From Qipengyuania flava (GTDB lineage: Bacteria; Pseudomonadota; Alphaproteobacteria; Sphingomonadales; Sphingomonadaceae), in contig NZ_CP080410.1 in the NCBI RefSeq assembly GCF_019448255.1, positions 1,860,001 through 1,924,000 on the forward strand: a DNA stretch of 64,000 nucleotides. The letters run 5' to 3'. The notes under the pieces were generated by a model that saw nothing but the letters and a program-made list of their open reading frames with translations, was not told the origin of the DNA and made no database searches. Of this stretch, positions 34,368-43,471 are shown piece after piece. Every line of letters starts with the position of its first letter. Within the stretch, counting starts at the first letter, position 1. A program made the translations under genes and the position numbers.

Positions 34368-35447
34368 CTAGGGCTCGACGACGATACCCACTGCCGGGTC
34401 AAGCTTGCCTGCCAGCATGTCGAGATAGGTCGTCCGCGCTGCGTCGATGCCCTGGTGCCGCTCAATGGTGATCGTATCGCCCACGGCATCGAGGAAGTAG
34501 TGCCAGCTTTCCGCCAATTGCTTGCCCGCCCCTTCCGGGCCAAGCTCCTTGAACAGCGCGACCGCGTGGTCGGGCGCGAAGAAAAGGGTCGGCGTCGGGC
34601 CCGGCAGTCCGTCTCCGCCGCCCATGCCTGCACCGCGCTCCTCGACATGGGTCGCGCCAACAAGGCAGGAATACTTGAGGTCGTCCGCGAAGTGTTTGTG
34701 CAGGCTGGCAAGGAGTCCGGCGTTGCCTGCAAAGTCGACCGTCACGGTGGGGACGACGTCGAGCGAACCGACCGCGTCATAGGCGACCACTTCGTCATAA
34801 AGTCCGGTGCCTTTCACGAAGTCGACATTGCCCGCCGAGGTAAGGCCAATGCGCTTCACCTCGGGCGAGCGCTGCTTGGCGACCGCGGCCAGACCCATCG
34901 CCGTCTTGGACGATGCGCTGGTCATGATCACCTGGCCGGCGCCGAACCAGTTTTCCCCGCGCATGAAGTATTCGATCAGGAAACCTGTCTTAAACAGCGG
35001 GCCGAAGATCATGCGCTCGCCTTCGCGGGCCGGATCGTGTTCCGGATCGGCGGCGAGGCGCGAGTACTGGTTGTAGATCGGGCTCATCGGCTGGCGATGC
35101 GCCGCCGTATCGACAAAGCCGCTCTTAGAGACATTGCCGGGGACCACATCAAGATGGGTGCCCATCGGTAGGTAGCCATAGACCCGCTCGCCCTCGGAAA
35201 AGTCCGGGTGGTTGCTCTCGATCACACGCGCGTGGCCCCACATCGGCACGATGCCCTTGCCCTCCGGCGCAGGGAAGAAATTCCAGTAGCCAAAGCCGTC
35301 GCCCACCACCGCATAGGTGATGTTGTTGGCGGTCACCGAGAAGCTTTCGATCGCGAGGCGCACCGCGCCATCGGCAAGCGGGCCCGTTTCGCCATCGACC
35401 AGGGCCGCCTGGCTGAGTTCCTGCTTGTCGACATGTACCTGCTGCAT
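34368..35447 (-). CDS. DUF2855-family protein
   Basis: A 359-residue protein of the DUF2855 family, which is a degenerate relative of medium-chain reductases. Family-like passages are AIESFSVTANNITYAVVGDGFGYWNFFP, IVPMWGHARVIES, GERVYGYLPMGTHLDV and IMTSASSKTAMGLA. The function is not known. The ATG at 35447 (MQQVHVDKQE) has AGGGAG upstream; an in-frame ATG nine residues earlier is less likely. It faces the MDR dehydrogenase across 21 bases and may belong with it metabolically, an inference from position. Confidence 0.85.
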   Translation of the reverse strand: MQQVHVDKQELSQAALVDGETGPLADGAVRLAIESFSVTANNITYAVVGDGFGYWNFFPAPEGKGIVPMWGHARVIESNHPDFSEGERVYGYLPMGTHLDVVPGNVSKSGFVDTAAHRQPMSPIYNQYSRLAADPEHDPAREGERMIFGPLFKTGFLIEYFMRGENWFGAGQVIMTSASSKTAMGLAAVAKQRSPEVKRIGLTSAGNVDFVKGTGLYDEVVAYDAVGSLDVVPTVTVDFAGNAGLLASLHKHFADDLKYSCLVGATHVEERGAGMGGGDGLPGPTPTLFFAPDHAVALFKELGPEGAGKQLAESWHYFLDAVGDTITIERHQGIDAARTTYLDMLAGKLDPAVGIVVEP

Positions 35448-35522
35448 CGCGAATCTCCCTAAATGTGGGGGCACGCTAGCGGCATGGCGCTGGACTGGCG
35501 AGAGGGTCGCGGACGAGCCCTC

Positions 35523-35888
35523 CTATTGGCTGGAGGAGTCCGTCATCCTCTCACCCAGTGTGCTCAGCCGCTTGCCATAGGCCTCCATGCGCGGAAGGCA
35601 CTTGCCTGAAATGCCCTCCAGGTCCTTCGTCGACATGGAACGGGCACGCTCGCCCAGCTCGTCGCCGAGCGGCTTGCCCGTCTGCTGCTCGTACTGGCCG
35701 ATAAACCACCCAAGCGCGGAGGCGATACCAATGCGCGGTTCCGCTTCCTCCACGGTCCCGAGCGCGACAGACAGGAACACGATGCAATCGAGGTTCTCGG
35801 TCGGCTCGGCCGCTTTCGCGGGCGCCGCCACCAGCGTGGTTGCAGCCAGAGTTGCGGCTGCCGCCCGCAGTGATGTGATCGCATTCAT
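35523..35888 (-). CDS. Small periplasmic protein of unknown function
   Basis: A 121-residue protein with a Sec signal peptide cleaved after PAKA. The mature part is helical, with two Cys (DCIVFLSV, GKCLPRM) about 70 residues apart that may pair, reminiscent of small cysteine-bridged periplasmic helical proteins. No family is recognised. Its start codon directly follows the GST stop (one base between), so it is translated from the dnaN-GST transcript. Confidence 0.6.
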   Translation of the reverse strand: MNAITSLRAAAATLAATTLVAAPAKAAEPTENLDCIVFLSVALGTVEEAEPRIGIASALGWFIGQYEQQTGKPLGDELGERARSMSTKDLEGISGKCLPRMEAYGKRLSTLGERMTDSSSQ

Positions 35889-35889
35889 T

Positions 35890-36522
35890 TCAAGTCTCCC
35901 TTTCCCCGGGCCACCGGGTGGCCACGATGCTGGGCCGCTGATGGAGCGCCTCCAGCCATTCGGCCAGCGCCGGACATTGTCCGATACCGGCTTCGCCTTG
36001 CGGCGTTAATTCGACACTTCTGAGGATGGGGTAAAGGAACACATCGGCAAGATCGAATTGCGATGTGTCCCATCCCCCGCTTTGTTGCAGCTCCGCCTCG
36101 CAGAACGCCAGCGCGCGCGACACGCTCGGCAGCGCATCGTCGATGGTCTTGCGGTCCAGCGGAAAGCCCGAAACGCGGTGCATCACCCACGGCATTACCA
36201 GCCCGCGTTCGAAGAGCGGGAAGAGGTAGTTGTTTCCGATCGCTATCCAGCGGTCCATGACCGCCCGGCGCGCCGGGTCGGCAGGCTGCAAACCGCCAGC
36301 GTTGTGCGCGTTGTCGATGTACTGGACCACGCTGACGCTCTCGAACAGTTCGAGACCGTCGAGATCGACCACCGGCACCTTGCCAAACGGGTGCCGATTG
36401 CCGGGCGCATGGGCTGGGGTCGCGACGGTGCGATGCAGCAACCCCGCCTCCTCGCACACGATCTGGACGATCCGCGTGTAGGTCGAAACTACCGTACCGT
36501 GGATGACCGCTTCTGCGGTCAC
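35890..36522 (-). CDS. Glutathione S-transferase family protein
   Basis: A 210-residue GST-like protein. The N-terminal thioredoxin fold has FGKVPVVDLDGLELFESVSVVQYI, where the Pro of KVPV and the E-S pair bind glutathione; the C-terminal helical domain carries FDLADVFLYP (the conserved N-capping Asp). Residue Ser13 or Tyr15 (VVSTYTRIV) is the likely thiolate-activating position. The substrate is unknown. It lies four bases downstream of dnaN, with the small secreted protein just after, apparently one transcript. Confidence 0.85.
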   Translation of the reverse strand: MTAEAVIHGTVVSTYTRIVQIVCEEAGLLHRTVATPAHAPGNRHPFGKVPVVDLDGLELFESVSVVQYIDNAHNAGGLQPADPARRAVMDRWIAIGNNYLFPLFERGLVMPWVMHRVSGFPLDRKTIDDALPSVSRALAFCEAELQQSGGWDTSQFDLADVFLYPILRSVELTPQGEAGIGQCPALAEWLEALHQRPSIVATRWPGERET

Positions 36523-36526
36523 CGGA

Positions 36527-37651
36527 TCACACGCGCATCGGCATGAGGACGTAGAGCGCGGGCGAATTCTCGTCCTTGCGGATCAGCGTCGGCGCGCCGG
36601 CATCGGCCAGGTGGATTTCCACCGTATCGGCGTCGATCTGCCCAAGGATGTCCTTGAGGTAGGCGGCGTTGAAGCCGATCTCGAAACCGTCCGATGAGTA
36701 TTCCGCCGGCAGCTCTTCGTTTGCCGATCCGTTGTCGGGCGAGGTGACGGTCAGCGTCACCTTGTTGGTATCGAGCCCCATCTTCACCGCGCGGGTCTTT
36801 TCGGTAGCAATCGTTGCCACGCGGTCGACGCCCTCGTGGAAACTCTTCGGGTCGAGCTTCAGGAGCTTGTCATTGCCCGTGGGGATCACGCGCGAATAGT
36901 CCGGGAAGGTACCGTCGATCAGCTTGCTGGTGAGCACCACGCCGCCCTCACCGCCGAGGGTGAAGCGCACCTTGCTGGCCGACAGGTCGATCTGGACATT
37001 GCCGTCCATCGCTTCCTCGAGCAGCTTGCGAAGCTCGGCCACGGCTTTGCGCGGGACGATCACGTCCGGCATGCCTTCGGCACCATCGGGACGCGGCAGC
37101 GTGAAGCGTGCGAGGCGATGGCCATCGGTCGCCGCGGCCTTCAGCACCGGTTCGCTGTCGTCCGAGACGTGGAAGAAGATGCCGTTGAGGTAGTAGCGCG
37201 TTTCTTCGGTCGAGATCGCAAAACGGGTGCGGTCGATCAGCTCGGCCAGCGTCTTGGCGGGCAGTTCGAAGCTGGTCGGAAGATCGCCTTCGACGATCAC
37301 CGGGAAGTCGTCACGCGGCAGCGTCGGCAGCGAGAAGCGGCTACGGCCGGCCTTGATGGCCATGCGGTTTTCAGCTGCCTCGAGGCTGACCTGCGAACCT
37401 TCGGGAAGCTTGCGCGCAATATCGAACAGCAGGTGGGCCGAGACGGTGATCGACCCGGCCGAGTCGACGCTCGCATCCATATGCTCGACGACCTGCAAAT
37501 CGAGGTCGGTCGCCATCACCTTGAGCGAATTGTCGCCCTCGGCCTCGATCAGCACGTTCGAGAGTATGGGAATGGTGTTGCGGCGCTCTACGACCGACTG
37601 GACGTGGCTGAGACAACGCAGCAGCGTCGCGCGTTCGATGGTGGCCTTCAT
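36527..37651 (-). CDS. dnaN: DNA polymerase III beta sliding clamp
   Basis: A 374-residue clamp that encircles DNA and tethers the polymerase and other replication proteins. Visible marks are MKATIERATLLRCLSHVQSVVERRNTIPILSNVLIEA, LPRDDFPV, the repeated domain-2 and domain-3 strands (FLYLNG-type RYYLNGIFFHV), KVTLTVTSPDNGSANEEL and the C terminus ALYVLMPMRV. Length is normal. It is separate from dnaA here and has the GST gene 4 bases behind it. Upstream, a hairpin separates it from fabG. Confidence 0.97.
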   Translation of the reverse strand: MKATIERATLLRCLSHVQSVVERRNTIPILSNVLIEAEGDNSLKVMATDLDLQVVEHMDASVDSAGSITVSAHLLFDIARKLPEGSQVSLEAAENRMAIKAGRSRFSLPTLPRDDFPVIVEGDLPTSFELPAKTLAELIDRTRFAISTEETRYYLNGIFFHVSDDSEPVLKAAATDGHRLARFTLPRPDGAEGMPDVIVPRKAVAELRKLLEEAMDGNVQIDLSASKVRFTLGGEGGVVLTSKLIDGTFPDYSRVIPTGNDKLLKLDPKSFHEGVDRVATIATEKTRAVKMGLDTNKVTLTVTSPDNGSANEELPAEYSSDGFEIGFNAAYLKDILGQIDADTVEIHLADAGAPTLIRKDENSPALYVLMPMRV

Positions 37652-37778
37652 GGTCCTACTTTCGTCCCTTTTGGGCGCCTGGCAGGCCGGAATCGCCCCA
37701 CCAGCGCCGGAATACGGATAGTTACCCTAGCGGGGGTTGCATCGGGGGCAAGACTGGAGCGCCGGCCCCACTTATCTC

Positions 37779-37806
37779 TTGGGGAAAACTAGGAGGTTTT
37801 CCCCAA
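37779..37806 (-). terminator. Hairpin between fabG and dnaN
   Basis: TTGGGGAAAAC and GTTTTCCCCAA form a perfect 11-bp stem around a 6-base loop, starting four bases after the fabG stop. There is no T tract on the minus strand, so it is a weaker terminator candidate, or an RNA-end stabiliser, rather than a canonical one. Confidence 0.5.
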
Positions 37807-37809
37807 TTC

Positions 37810-38562
37810 TCACCCCATCATCGCCATGCCGCCGTTCACATGCAGCGTCTGACCCGTGACATAGGCGGCTTCATCGCTCGCAAGATAAGTGACAGCGGCG
37901 CCGATTTCGTCGCCCTCACCCATGCGTCCCATCGGGATCCGCCCGTTGATGGCGGCCTTCTGGTCATCGGTCAGCGCGTCGGTCATCGCGGTGCGGATGA
38001 AGCCCGGCGCTACGCAGTTTACGGTGATGTTGCGGCTTGCGAGCTCCTGCGCGAGGCTCTTGCTCATGCCGGTAAGGCCTGCCTTGGCCGCGACATAGTT
38101 CATCTGCCCGGGATTGCCGGTGTGACCGACAACGCTGGTGATCGAGATGATCCGGCCGCCCTTGGCCTTCATCATAGGGCGGGCGCTTGCGCGCATCAGG
38201 CGGAAGCTGGCTTCCAGATTGATGCGGATCACATCGTCCCATTCCTCGTCCTTCATCCGCATGGCGAGGTTGTCGCGCGTGATGCCGGCGTTGTTGACGA
38301 GGATGTTCATGCTGCCGAGCGTGTCGACGGTCGCCGGGATCAGTTCCTCGACCTGCGTCGGGTTGGACAGGTCGCAGGTGATCTCGACATGGTCGTGGCC
38401 GAATTCGTCGTTCAGCTGTTCACGAAACGCGCGCAGCTTGGCCGCATTCGAGCCCGACAGCGCGATCCGTGCGCCCTGCTTGGCCAGCGCATAGGCGATC
38501 GACGAACCGATACCGCCGCTGGCGCCGGTGACGAGAGCGGTCTTTCCTTCGAGGTTGAACAT
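37810..38562 (-). CDS. fabG: 3-oxoacyl-ACP reductase
   Basis: A 250-residue SDR enzyme that reduces 3-oxoacyl-ACP in fatty acid elongation. Motifs: LVTGASGGIGSSIA, NILVNNAGITRDNLAMRMKDE, Ser-Tyr-Lys in ISITSVVGHTGNPGQMNYVAAK, and VNCVAPGFIRTAMTDAL. The ATG at 38562 shares its A with the fabD stop (TGATG) and has AAGGAG eight bases upstream; a GTG three bases earlier is not needed. The fabD-fabG pair is typical of fatty acid synthesis operons. Confidence 0.96.
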   Translation of the reverse strand: MFNLEGKTALVTGASGGIGSSIAYALAKQGARIALSGSNAAKLRAFREQLNDEFGHDHVEITCDLSNPTQVEELIPATVDTLGSMNILVNNAGITRDNLAMRMKDEEWDDVIRINLEASFRLMRASARPMMKAKGGRIISITSVVGHTGNPGQMNYVAAKAGLTGMSKSLAQELASRNITVNCVAPGFIRTAMTDALTDDQKAAINGRIPMGRMGEGDEIGAAVTYLASDEAAYVTGQTLHVNGGMAMMG

Positions 38563-39500
38563 CACGCGTTCTCCTTGGCGAAATTCTCGAGGTCTTCCAT
38601 GGTCACGAGGCTAACCGTCGCAGCGTCCTTGGCGATCCGGCCGACCATCGGGCCGACCACCTTGCCGCCCAGTTCGACGAAGCGCTCCACGCCCGCCTCG
38701 TGCATGGCCAGCACGCTTTCGCGCCAGCGCACGCGGCCGGTGACCTGTTCGACGAGCAGGCGCTGCTCTTCTGCCGGATCGGTGACGCGCGCGGCGGTGA
38801 CATTGGCGAAGAGCGGTACGGTGAAGGCCTGCGGCGGCGTTTCCGCCAGCGCGTCCTTCATGCGGAGCGCCGCCGGCTCCATCAGCGAACAATGGAAGGG
38901 TGCCGACACGGGCAGCTTGATGCCGCGCTTGATGCCGTGTTCCTTTGCCAGCCCAATCGCGCGATCGATCGCCGCGGCATGGCCGGAAATGACCACCTGC
39001 GTGGGATCGTTGTCGTTGGCGACTTCGCACACCTCGCCTTCCGCGGCCGCCTCGGCAAGCGCGGTGGCTTTCTCGATATCGGCGCCCAGCAGGGCAGCCA
39101 TGGCACCGACGCCAATCGGCACGGCGTCCTGCATGGCAATACCGCGCAGGCGCAGCAGCCTTGCGGTGTCGCTGAGCGAGAAGGCCCCTGCGGCACACAA
39201 TGCGCTGTACTCGCCGAGCGAATGGCCCGCGACGCAATCGGCGGCATCGGCGAGCGCGATCCCGAATTCCTTTTCCAGCACGCGCGCGGTCGCGACCGAA
39301 TTGGCCATGATCGCCGGCTGGGCGTTGGCGGTCATCGTGAGCTCGCTTTCCGGGCCATCCTTCATGAGGGCCGAGAGGTTCTGCTTCAGCGCCTCGTCGA
39401 CTTCCTGGAAAACCTCGCGCGCATGCGCGCTGGCTTCGGCGAGCTCGACGCCCATGCCGACCTTTTGGCTGCCCTGACCGGGAAAGATGAATGCAGTCAT
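38562..39500 (-). CDS. fabD: Malonyl-CoA:ACP transacylase
   Basis: A 312-residue enzyme that loads malonate on acyl carrier protein. The N terminus TAFIFPGQGSQKVGMG and the nucleophile elbow CVAGHSLGEYSALC (Ser in GHSLG) are diagnostic, followed by the conserved Arg region (LLRLRGIAMQ) and the His of SAPFHCSLM. It overlaps fabG by one base. The LD-carboxypeptidase gene ends 23 bases upstream on the same strand and may share the transcript. Confidence 0.96.
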   Translation of the reverse strand: MTAFIFPGQGSQKVGMGVELAEASAHAREVFQEVDEALKQNLSALMKDGPESELTMTANAQPAIMANSVATARVLEKEFGIALADAADCVAGHSLGEYSALCAAGAFSLSDTARLLRLRGIAMQDAVPIGVGAMAALLGADIEKATALAEAAAEGEVCEVANDNDPTQVVISGHAAAIDRAIGLAKEHGIKRGIKLPVSAPFHCSLMEPAALRMKDALAETPPQAFTVPLFANVTAARVTDPAEEQRLLVEQVTGRVRWRESVLAMHEAGVERFVELGGKVVGPMVGRIAKDAATVSLVTMEDLENFAKENA

Positions 39501-39523
39501 AAATACTCCTCTGGGACGCGCGC

Positions 39524-40348
39524 CTAGGCGCGTGGGCGGCGCGCCTCAAGTCCGAAGGGGACAATCCTGTTGGCAGCGTCGTGTCCGATATCGGCGCGCC
39601 CGAGGTAAGGAATGCCGCTGCGCCGGCACCAGTCCTGCGCGATGGCCACCTCGTCGCTGCCGAAGGGGCGATCGTTTTCCGGCACCTCGCTGATCCGCCC
39701 AAGGCGCAAGCCGGCGATCTCCGGAAGGTGCTGGGTCACGTGAAAGAACAGCCGGTCGACGGCGTAGAGATGTTCGGCGACCTCCTCGACCATGACCACA
39801 TGGCCTGAAAGGTCCGGCGCAAGGTCCGTCCCCACCAGCATGGCGAGCGTGGTGAGGTTGAAGGCAGCGGCGGGCCGTTCGTCGAGATGCGGTTCCAGCC
39901 CCTCGTCGCTCCCGGTCAGCCAGCCCAGCGCCCGTTCGATCGTCCCTGCCCCGCCTTCGCGCCTTATGTCGCCGGCGAGCGGGCCGTGGGCCACCCGGCC
40001 AATACCGTTGCGGTAGAGCGCCCCCAAGAGGAAGCCGGTGTCCGAATATCCGAGATAGGACTTTTGCCGCGCGGCCCCGTTCATCTGCGCGATTGCGGCC
40101 GCTGCGATCCGGTTCGATCCGTAGCCTCCCATGGCAAACCAGACGGCATCGACCGAAGGGTCATTCGCGCAATCGAGCAGCGCGGCGAGCCGCACCGCGT
40201 CGCTTCCGGCGAAATGGCCTTCCTCGGCAAAACACTGTTCATGAAAGGCGAGCGAGACGTCCTTGCGCCCCGCCACCAGCGCCTCGACAGCATCCGCCCG
40301 TTCGCGTTTCAGCGGTTTTCCGGGGGCACAGATCGCAATTCTCACCAT
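39524..40348 (-). CDS. LD-carboxypeptidase, S66 family
   Basis: A 274-residue cytoplasmic serine peptidase of the MccF/LdcA family, which trims the terminal D-Ala from murein tetrapeptides during recycling. FAMGGYGSNRI (71-81) and GYSDTG with nucleophile Ser102 are visible, then HGP and VEEVAEHLYAVDR (Glu of the triad) and IGHDAANRIVPFG (His). No signal peptide, as expected for LdcA. The Mur-ligase gene starts divergently 54 bases away, which fits a peptide-recycling role. Confidence 0.82.
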   Translation of the reverse strand: MVRIAICAPGKPLKRERADAVEALVAGRKDVSLAFHEQCFAEEGHFAGSDAVRLAALLDCANDPSVDAVWFAMGGYGSNRIAAAAIAQMNGAARQKSYLGYSDTGFLLGALYRNGIGRVAHGPLAGDIRREGGAGTIERALGWLTGSDEGLEPHLDERPAAAFNLTTLAMLVGTDLAPDLSGHVVMVEEVAEHLYAVDRLFFHVTQHLPEIAGLRLGRISEVPENDRPFGSDEVAIAQDWCRRSGIPYLGRADIGHDAANRIVPFGLEARRPRA

Positions 40349-40402
40349 ATGCGCGTGCTAGCGCGCTTGTATCGCGCGGCACAACTCAATAGCTGCACCG
40401 GC

Positions 40403-41830
40403 ATGAGCGATATGCCCACTCCAGACGAATTGTTCGCCCGCCCCTTCTTCTTTTGCGGCATCGGCGGATCGGGAATGCTGCCGCTGGCGCAGATCCTGAA
40501 GGGGCGCGGCTGCAAGATCGAAGGATCGGACCGCAGCAACGACCAGGGCCGCACGCCGGAGAAATTCGGCGCGCTCGAACGGCAGGGCTATACGCTCCAT
40601 CCGCAGGACGGCAGCGGGATGGTCTCGTCAGACCAGATCCTCGTCGCCAGCGCGGCAGTGGAAGACACGGTGCCCGAAGTGCAGCGGGCCAAGGAACTGG
40701 GTTGCCTGCGCCTGAGCCGCGCGGAGCTGAACTCCATCCTGTTCAACACCAGCGGCGCTGGGCTCGCCGTGGCCGGCACCAGCGGCAAATCGACGGTCAC
40801 CGGGATGCTTGGCTGGATCCTCCACGCCTGCGGCCGCGAGCCGACCATCATGAACGGCGCTGTGATGAAGAACTTCGTCTCGCCCGAGCGGCCCTACGCC
40901 AGTGCGGTCGTGGGCGGGCAGAGCCTCTATGTGAGCGAGGTCGACGAAAGCGACGGCTCGATCGCGCTCTACCGCCCGGCGGTCGGCATCCTCCTCAACG
41001 TCAGCCTCGATCACAAGAGCATGGAAGAGCTGCGCCAGCTGTTCGGCGACTACCTCGCGCGCAGCCGCATCTCGGTAATCAACGCCGACGATGCCGAAGC
41101 GCTGGCCCTGCTGCCCAACGCCAAGGAGGTGATCACCTTCGGGATAGAGCAGGACAAGGCGCAGATCGGTGTCGTCCCGGGCTCGATTGCGGAAGGCCCG
41201 ATGCGGCAGGCGGCGATGATCGTCGACCGCCACGATGGCAGCGAGCATTCGCTGACGCTCAACCTTCCGGGCCGACACAATCTCTCAAATGCGCTCGCTG
41301 CCATTGCGGGCGCGGCGGCCGCGGGCATTCCGGTCGACAAGGCCGTCGCAGCGCTGGCGGGCTTCGCAGGTCTTGCGAGGCGGTTCGACGTTGTCGGCAC
41401 CAGCGTCTCAGCCATTACGGTGATCGACGATTTCGGACACAACCCGGAGAAATGCGCCGCGACCCTGCGCACGCTCAAGGCGCATCCGGGCCGTGTCCTC
41501 GCCTTCTTCCAGCCCCATGGGTACGGCCCGCTTCGCCAGATGGGCGACGAGCTTGCGCAGACCTTTGCCGACGAACTCACCGAAGGCGACCGCGTGATCT
41601 TGTGCGATCCGGTCTACTACGGCGGCACCGTCGATCGCAGCGAGGGCAGCGAGCGGATTGTCCGGTTAATCGAGGACGCCGGCGTGCATGCCGAATACAT
41701 CCCGAGCCGCAAGTCGGTGGGCGATCGCCTGGTCAACGTTGCCCAGCCCGGCGACCGGATCGTGATCATGGGCGCGCGTGATGACACGCTGAGCGGCTTT
41801 GCGCGGGACCTGCTGGCCCGTCTGTCCTAG
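40403..41830 (+). CDS. Mur ligase, Mpl/MurC-like
   Basis: A 475-residue ATP-dependent ligase. The N-terminal domain has FFFCGIGGSGMLPLAQIL and GSDRS; the ATP loop is AGTSGKSTVTGM (125-134), a variant of the usual GTHGKT; NLPGRHNLSNALAAIA and the C-terminal IDDFGHNPEKCAATLRTL close the family pattern. MurC and Mpl are close relatives: MurC makes UDP-MurNAc-Ala, Mpl re-attaches recycled tripeptide. Divergence from a neighbouring LD-carboxypeptidase favours a recycling ligase. The start is the ATG at 40403; longer frames run antisense through the peptidase gene. Its stop interleaves with that of the convergent GST (CTAG). Confidence 0.8.
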   Translation: MSDMPTPDELFARPFFFCGIGGSGMLPLAQILKGRGCKIEGSDRSNDQGRTPEKFGALERQGYTLHPQDGSGMVSSDQILVASAAVEDTVPEVQRAKELGCLRLSRAELNSILFNTSGAGLAVAGTSGKSTVTGMLGWILHACGREPTIMNGAVMKNFVSPERPYASAVVGGQSLYVSEVDESDGSIALYRPAVGILLNVSLDHKSMEELRQLFGDYLARSRISVINADDAEALALLPNAKEVITFGIEQDKAQIGVVPGSIAEGPMRQAAMIVDRHDGSEHSLTLNLPGRHNLSNALAAIAGAAAAGIPVDKAVAALAGFAGLARRFDVVGTSVSAITVIDDFGHNPEKCAATLRTLKAHPGRVLAFFQPHGYGPLRQMGDELAQTFADELTEGDRVILCDPVYYGGTVDRSEGSERIVRLIEDAGVHAEYIPSRKSVGDRLVNVAQPGDRIVIMGARDDTLSGFARDLLARLS

Positions 41831-42465
41831 ATCGCTGCGGGGCCCTGCGCCTCGCGCTCGGTAGCCTTGCGGTAGCCTTCGCGCTGGGTCAGACGCTCGC
41901 GGTAAGCCTTCAGCGTGTCCGGCACGCCCTCATTAAGGCCCACCTTGCCCGCCAGGATCAACGCGTAGCCGCAGCAGATGTCGGCCACGGTAAAGCGATC
42001 CGCGCAGAGGAATTCTCGCCCCTCGAGGCGCTGTTCCAGCTTCACCAGGCGCTTCCAGAACCACTTGGCATAGGCTTCGCCGGCTTCCGCCCAGCCCTTG
42101 TCCTTTTCAAACAGGGCAAAGCGCATGAAGACCGTCTGCGGGAAGGTGATCGTCGCATCCGCGTGGTAGGTGAAATCGAGATAGGCAGCGTAATCCGCCT
42201 CATTGGGCGCAACGACAAGCGAAGGGTCCCTGCCCTTGGTCGCCAGATAGTGCGCGATTGCGCAGCTTTCGGTCATGCTGACCGCACCTTCGACCAGCAT
42301 CGGCACGGTGCCGAGCGGATTGATCTCCAGGTACTCCGGCGCCTGGTAGCGCGGCGGGAACGGCAGCAGTCGCAGGTCGATCTCGGTGCCCGCCTCCTCG
42401 GCCGCCCAGGTCGCACGCAGGCCGCGCGACCCGGCACAGGTGTAGAGGACCGGCAAATCAGCCAT
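41827..42465 (-). CDS. Glutathione S-transferase family protein
   Basis: A 212-residue GST. The N-terminal domain reads LYTCAGSRGLRATWAAEEAG, then LEINPLGTVPMLVEGAVSMTESCAIAHYLA with the cis-Pro and Glu-Ser glutathione contacts. The helical domain has FLCADRFTVADICCGYALI with the conserved Asp. Substrate unknown. Its start lies inside the last codons of the DUF808 gene (8-base overlap), so it is the second gene of that transcript. Confidence 0.87.
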   Translation of the reverse strand: MADLPVLYTCAGSRGLRATWAAEEAGTEIDLRLLPFPPRYQAPEYLEINPLGTVPMLVEGAVSMTESCAIAHYLATKGRDPSLVVAPNEADYAAYLDFTYHADATITFPQTVFMRFALFEKDKGWAEAGEAYAKWFWKRLVKLEQRLEGREFLCADRFTVADICCGYALILAGKVGLNEGVPDTLKAYRERLTQREGYRKATEREAQGPAAI

Positions 42466-43414
42466 GGCCGTGGGTGTTCCCGATCTTCAGCCCCTTGTGG
42501 ATGACGATCGCCAGGATAAATCCAAGGGCAAGGCCGACCAGCGCAGAGACGGCCGCGTAGGTCAGCCAGCCCAGGAAGCCCGACAGCGCGCCGGTCGCCG
42601 CCTTCACCGCGTATTCGGCGCCGTGAGCAAGGTCGTAGAGGACATCAAAGCCCAGCTCGTGCGTCCCGTGCAAGATGATCCCGCCGCCGACCCACAGCAT
42701 GGCAATCGTGCCGACGAAGGACAGGAAAGTCAGCAGGTAAGGCACCGATTTGACTAGGAAATTGCCGAGCGCCTGCGCCAGCGTGGACGCTTTCTCGCGC
42801 AGGTGCAGTCCGATATCGTCGAGCTTCACGATGAGGGCGACCGAGCCATAGACGACCAGGGTCACGGCAATGCCCACGATGGCAAGCACGCCTGCCCGCA
42901 CGACAATGTCTTCCGACGCCACTTCGTTGAGCGTGATCGCCATGATCTCGGCCGAGAGAATGAGGTCGGTCCGGATCGCGCCCGCCACGCGCTGCTTTTC
43001 GAACGCAACCGGATCGTCGATCTCGTCCTCGACCGTCTTGCCGTGCTTCTCACCGCCGAGCTTCTCCATCACCTTCTCGGCGCCCTCGTAGGAGAGGTAG
43101 GCCCCGCCCAGCATGAGGATGAAGATGATCGCGCTCGGCAGCAGCCAGCTCAGCAGCAGCGCTCCGGGTAGCAGGATGATGAGTTTGTTCTTGAGGCTGC
43201 CCTTGGTGATGTTCCAGATGATCGGCAGCTCGCGCGCGGGGCTCAGCCCGGTGACGTAGCTTGGGGTTACCGCAGCATCGTCGATGACAACGCCCGCGGT
43301 CTTCGAACCGGCACGCGAGGCAGCCAGCGTGATATCGTCGACGGAGGCCGCAGCACTGCGGGCGATAATCGATACGTCGTCAAGCAGGGCTACAAGTCCA
43401 CTGGGCACCGGCAT
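42458..43414 (-). CDS. DUF808/YedI-family membrane protein
   Basis: A 318-residue inner-membrane protein. SGLVALLDDVSIIARSAAASVDD at the N terminus is the family signature, followed by VTGLSPARELPIIWNITKGSLKNK and about six hydrophobic segments (LLPGALLLSWLLP, IVGIAVTLVVYGSVALIV, YLLTFLSFVGTIAMLW, SALVGLALGFILAIVIHKGL). The function of E. coli YedI is unknown. It is head-to-head with the S6 ribosomal gene across 188 bases and is followed by an overlapping GST gene. Confidence 0.9.
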   Translation of the reverse strand: MPVPSGLVALLDDVSIIARSAAASVDDITLAASRAGSKTAGVVIDDAAVTPSYVTGLSPARELPIIWNITKGSLKNKLIILLPGALLLSWLLPSAIIFILMLGGAYLSYEGAEKVMEKLGGEKHGKTVEDEIDDPVAFEKQRVAGAIRTDLILSAEIMAITLNEVASEDIVVRAGVLAIVGIAVTLVVYGSVALIVKLDDIGLHLREKASTLAQALGNFLVKSVPYLLTFLSFVGTIAMLWVGGGIILHGTHELGFDVLYDLAHGAEYAVKAATGALSGFLGWLTYAAVSALVGLALGFILAIVIHKGLKIGNTHGHG

Positions 43415-43471
43415 CTCTCCTTCGTTTCACACCCAATGCGCCCCTGCCCGCCCTGTTCCGCCCTGCCAAGA

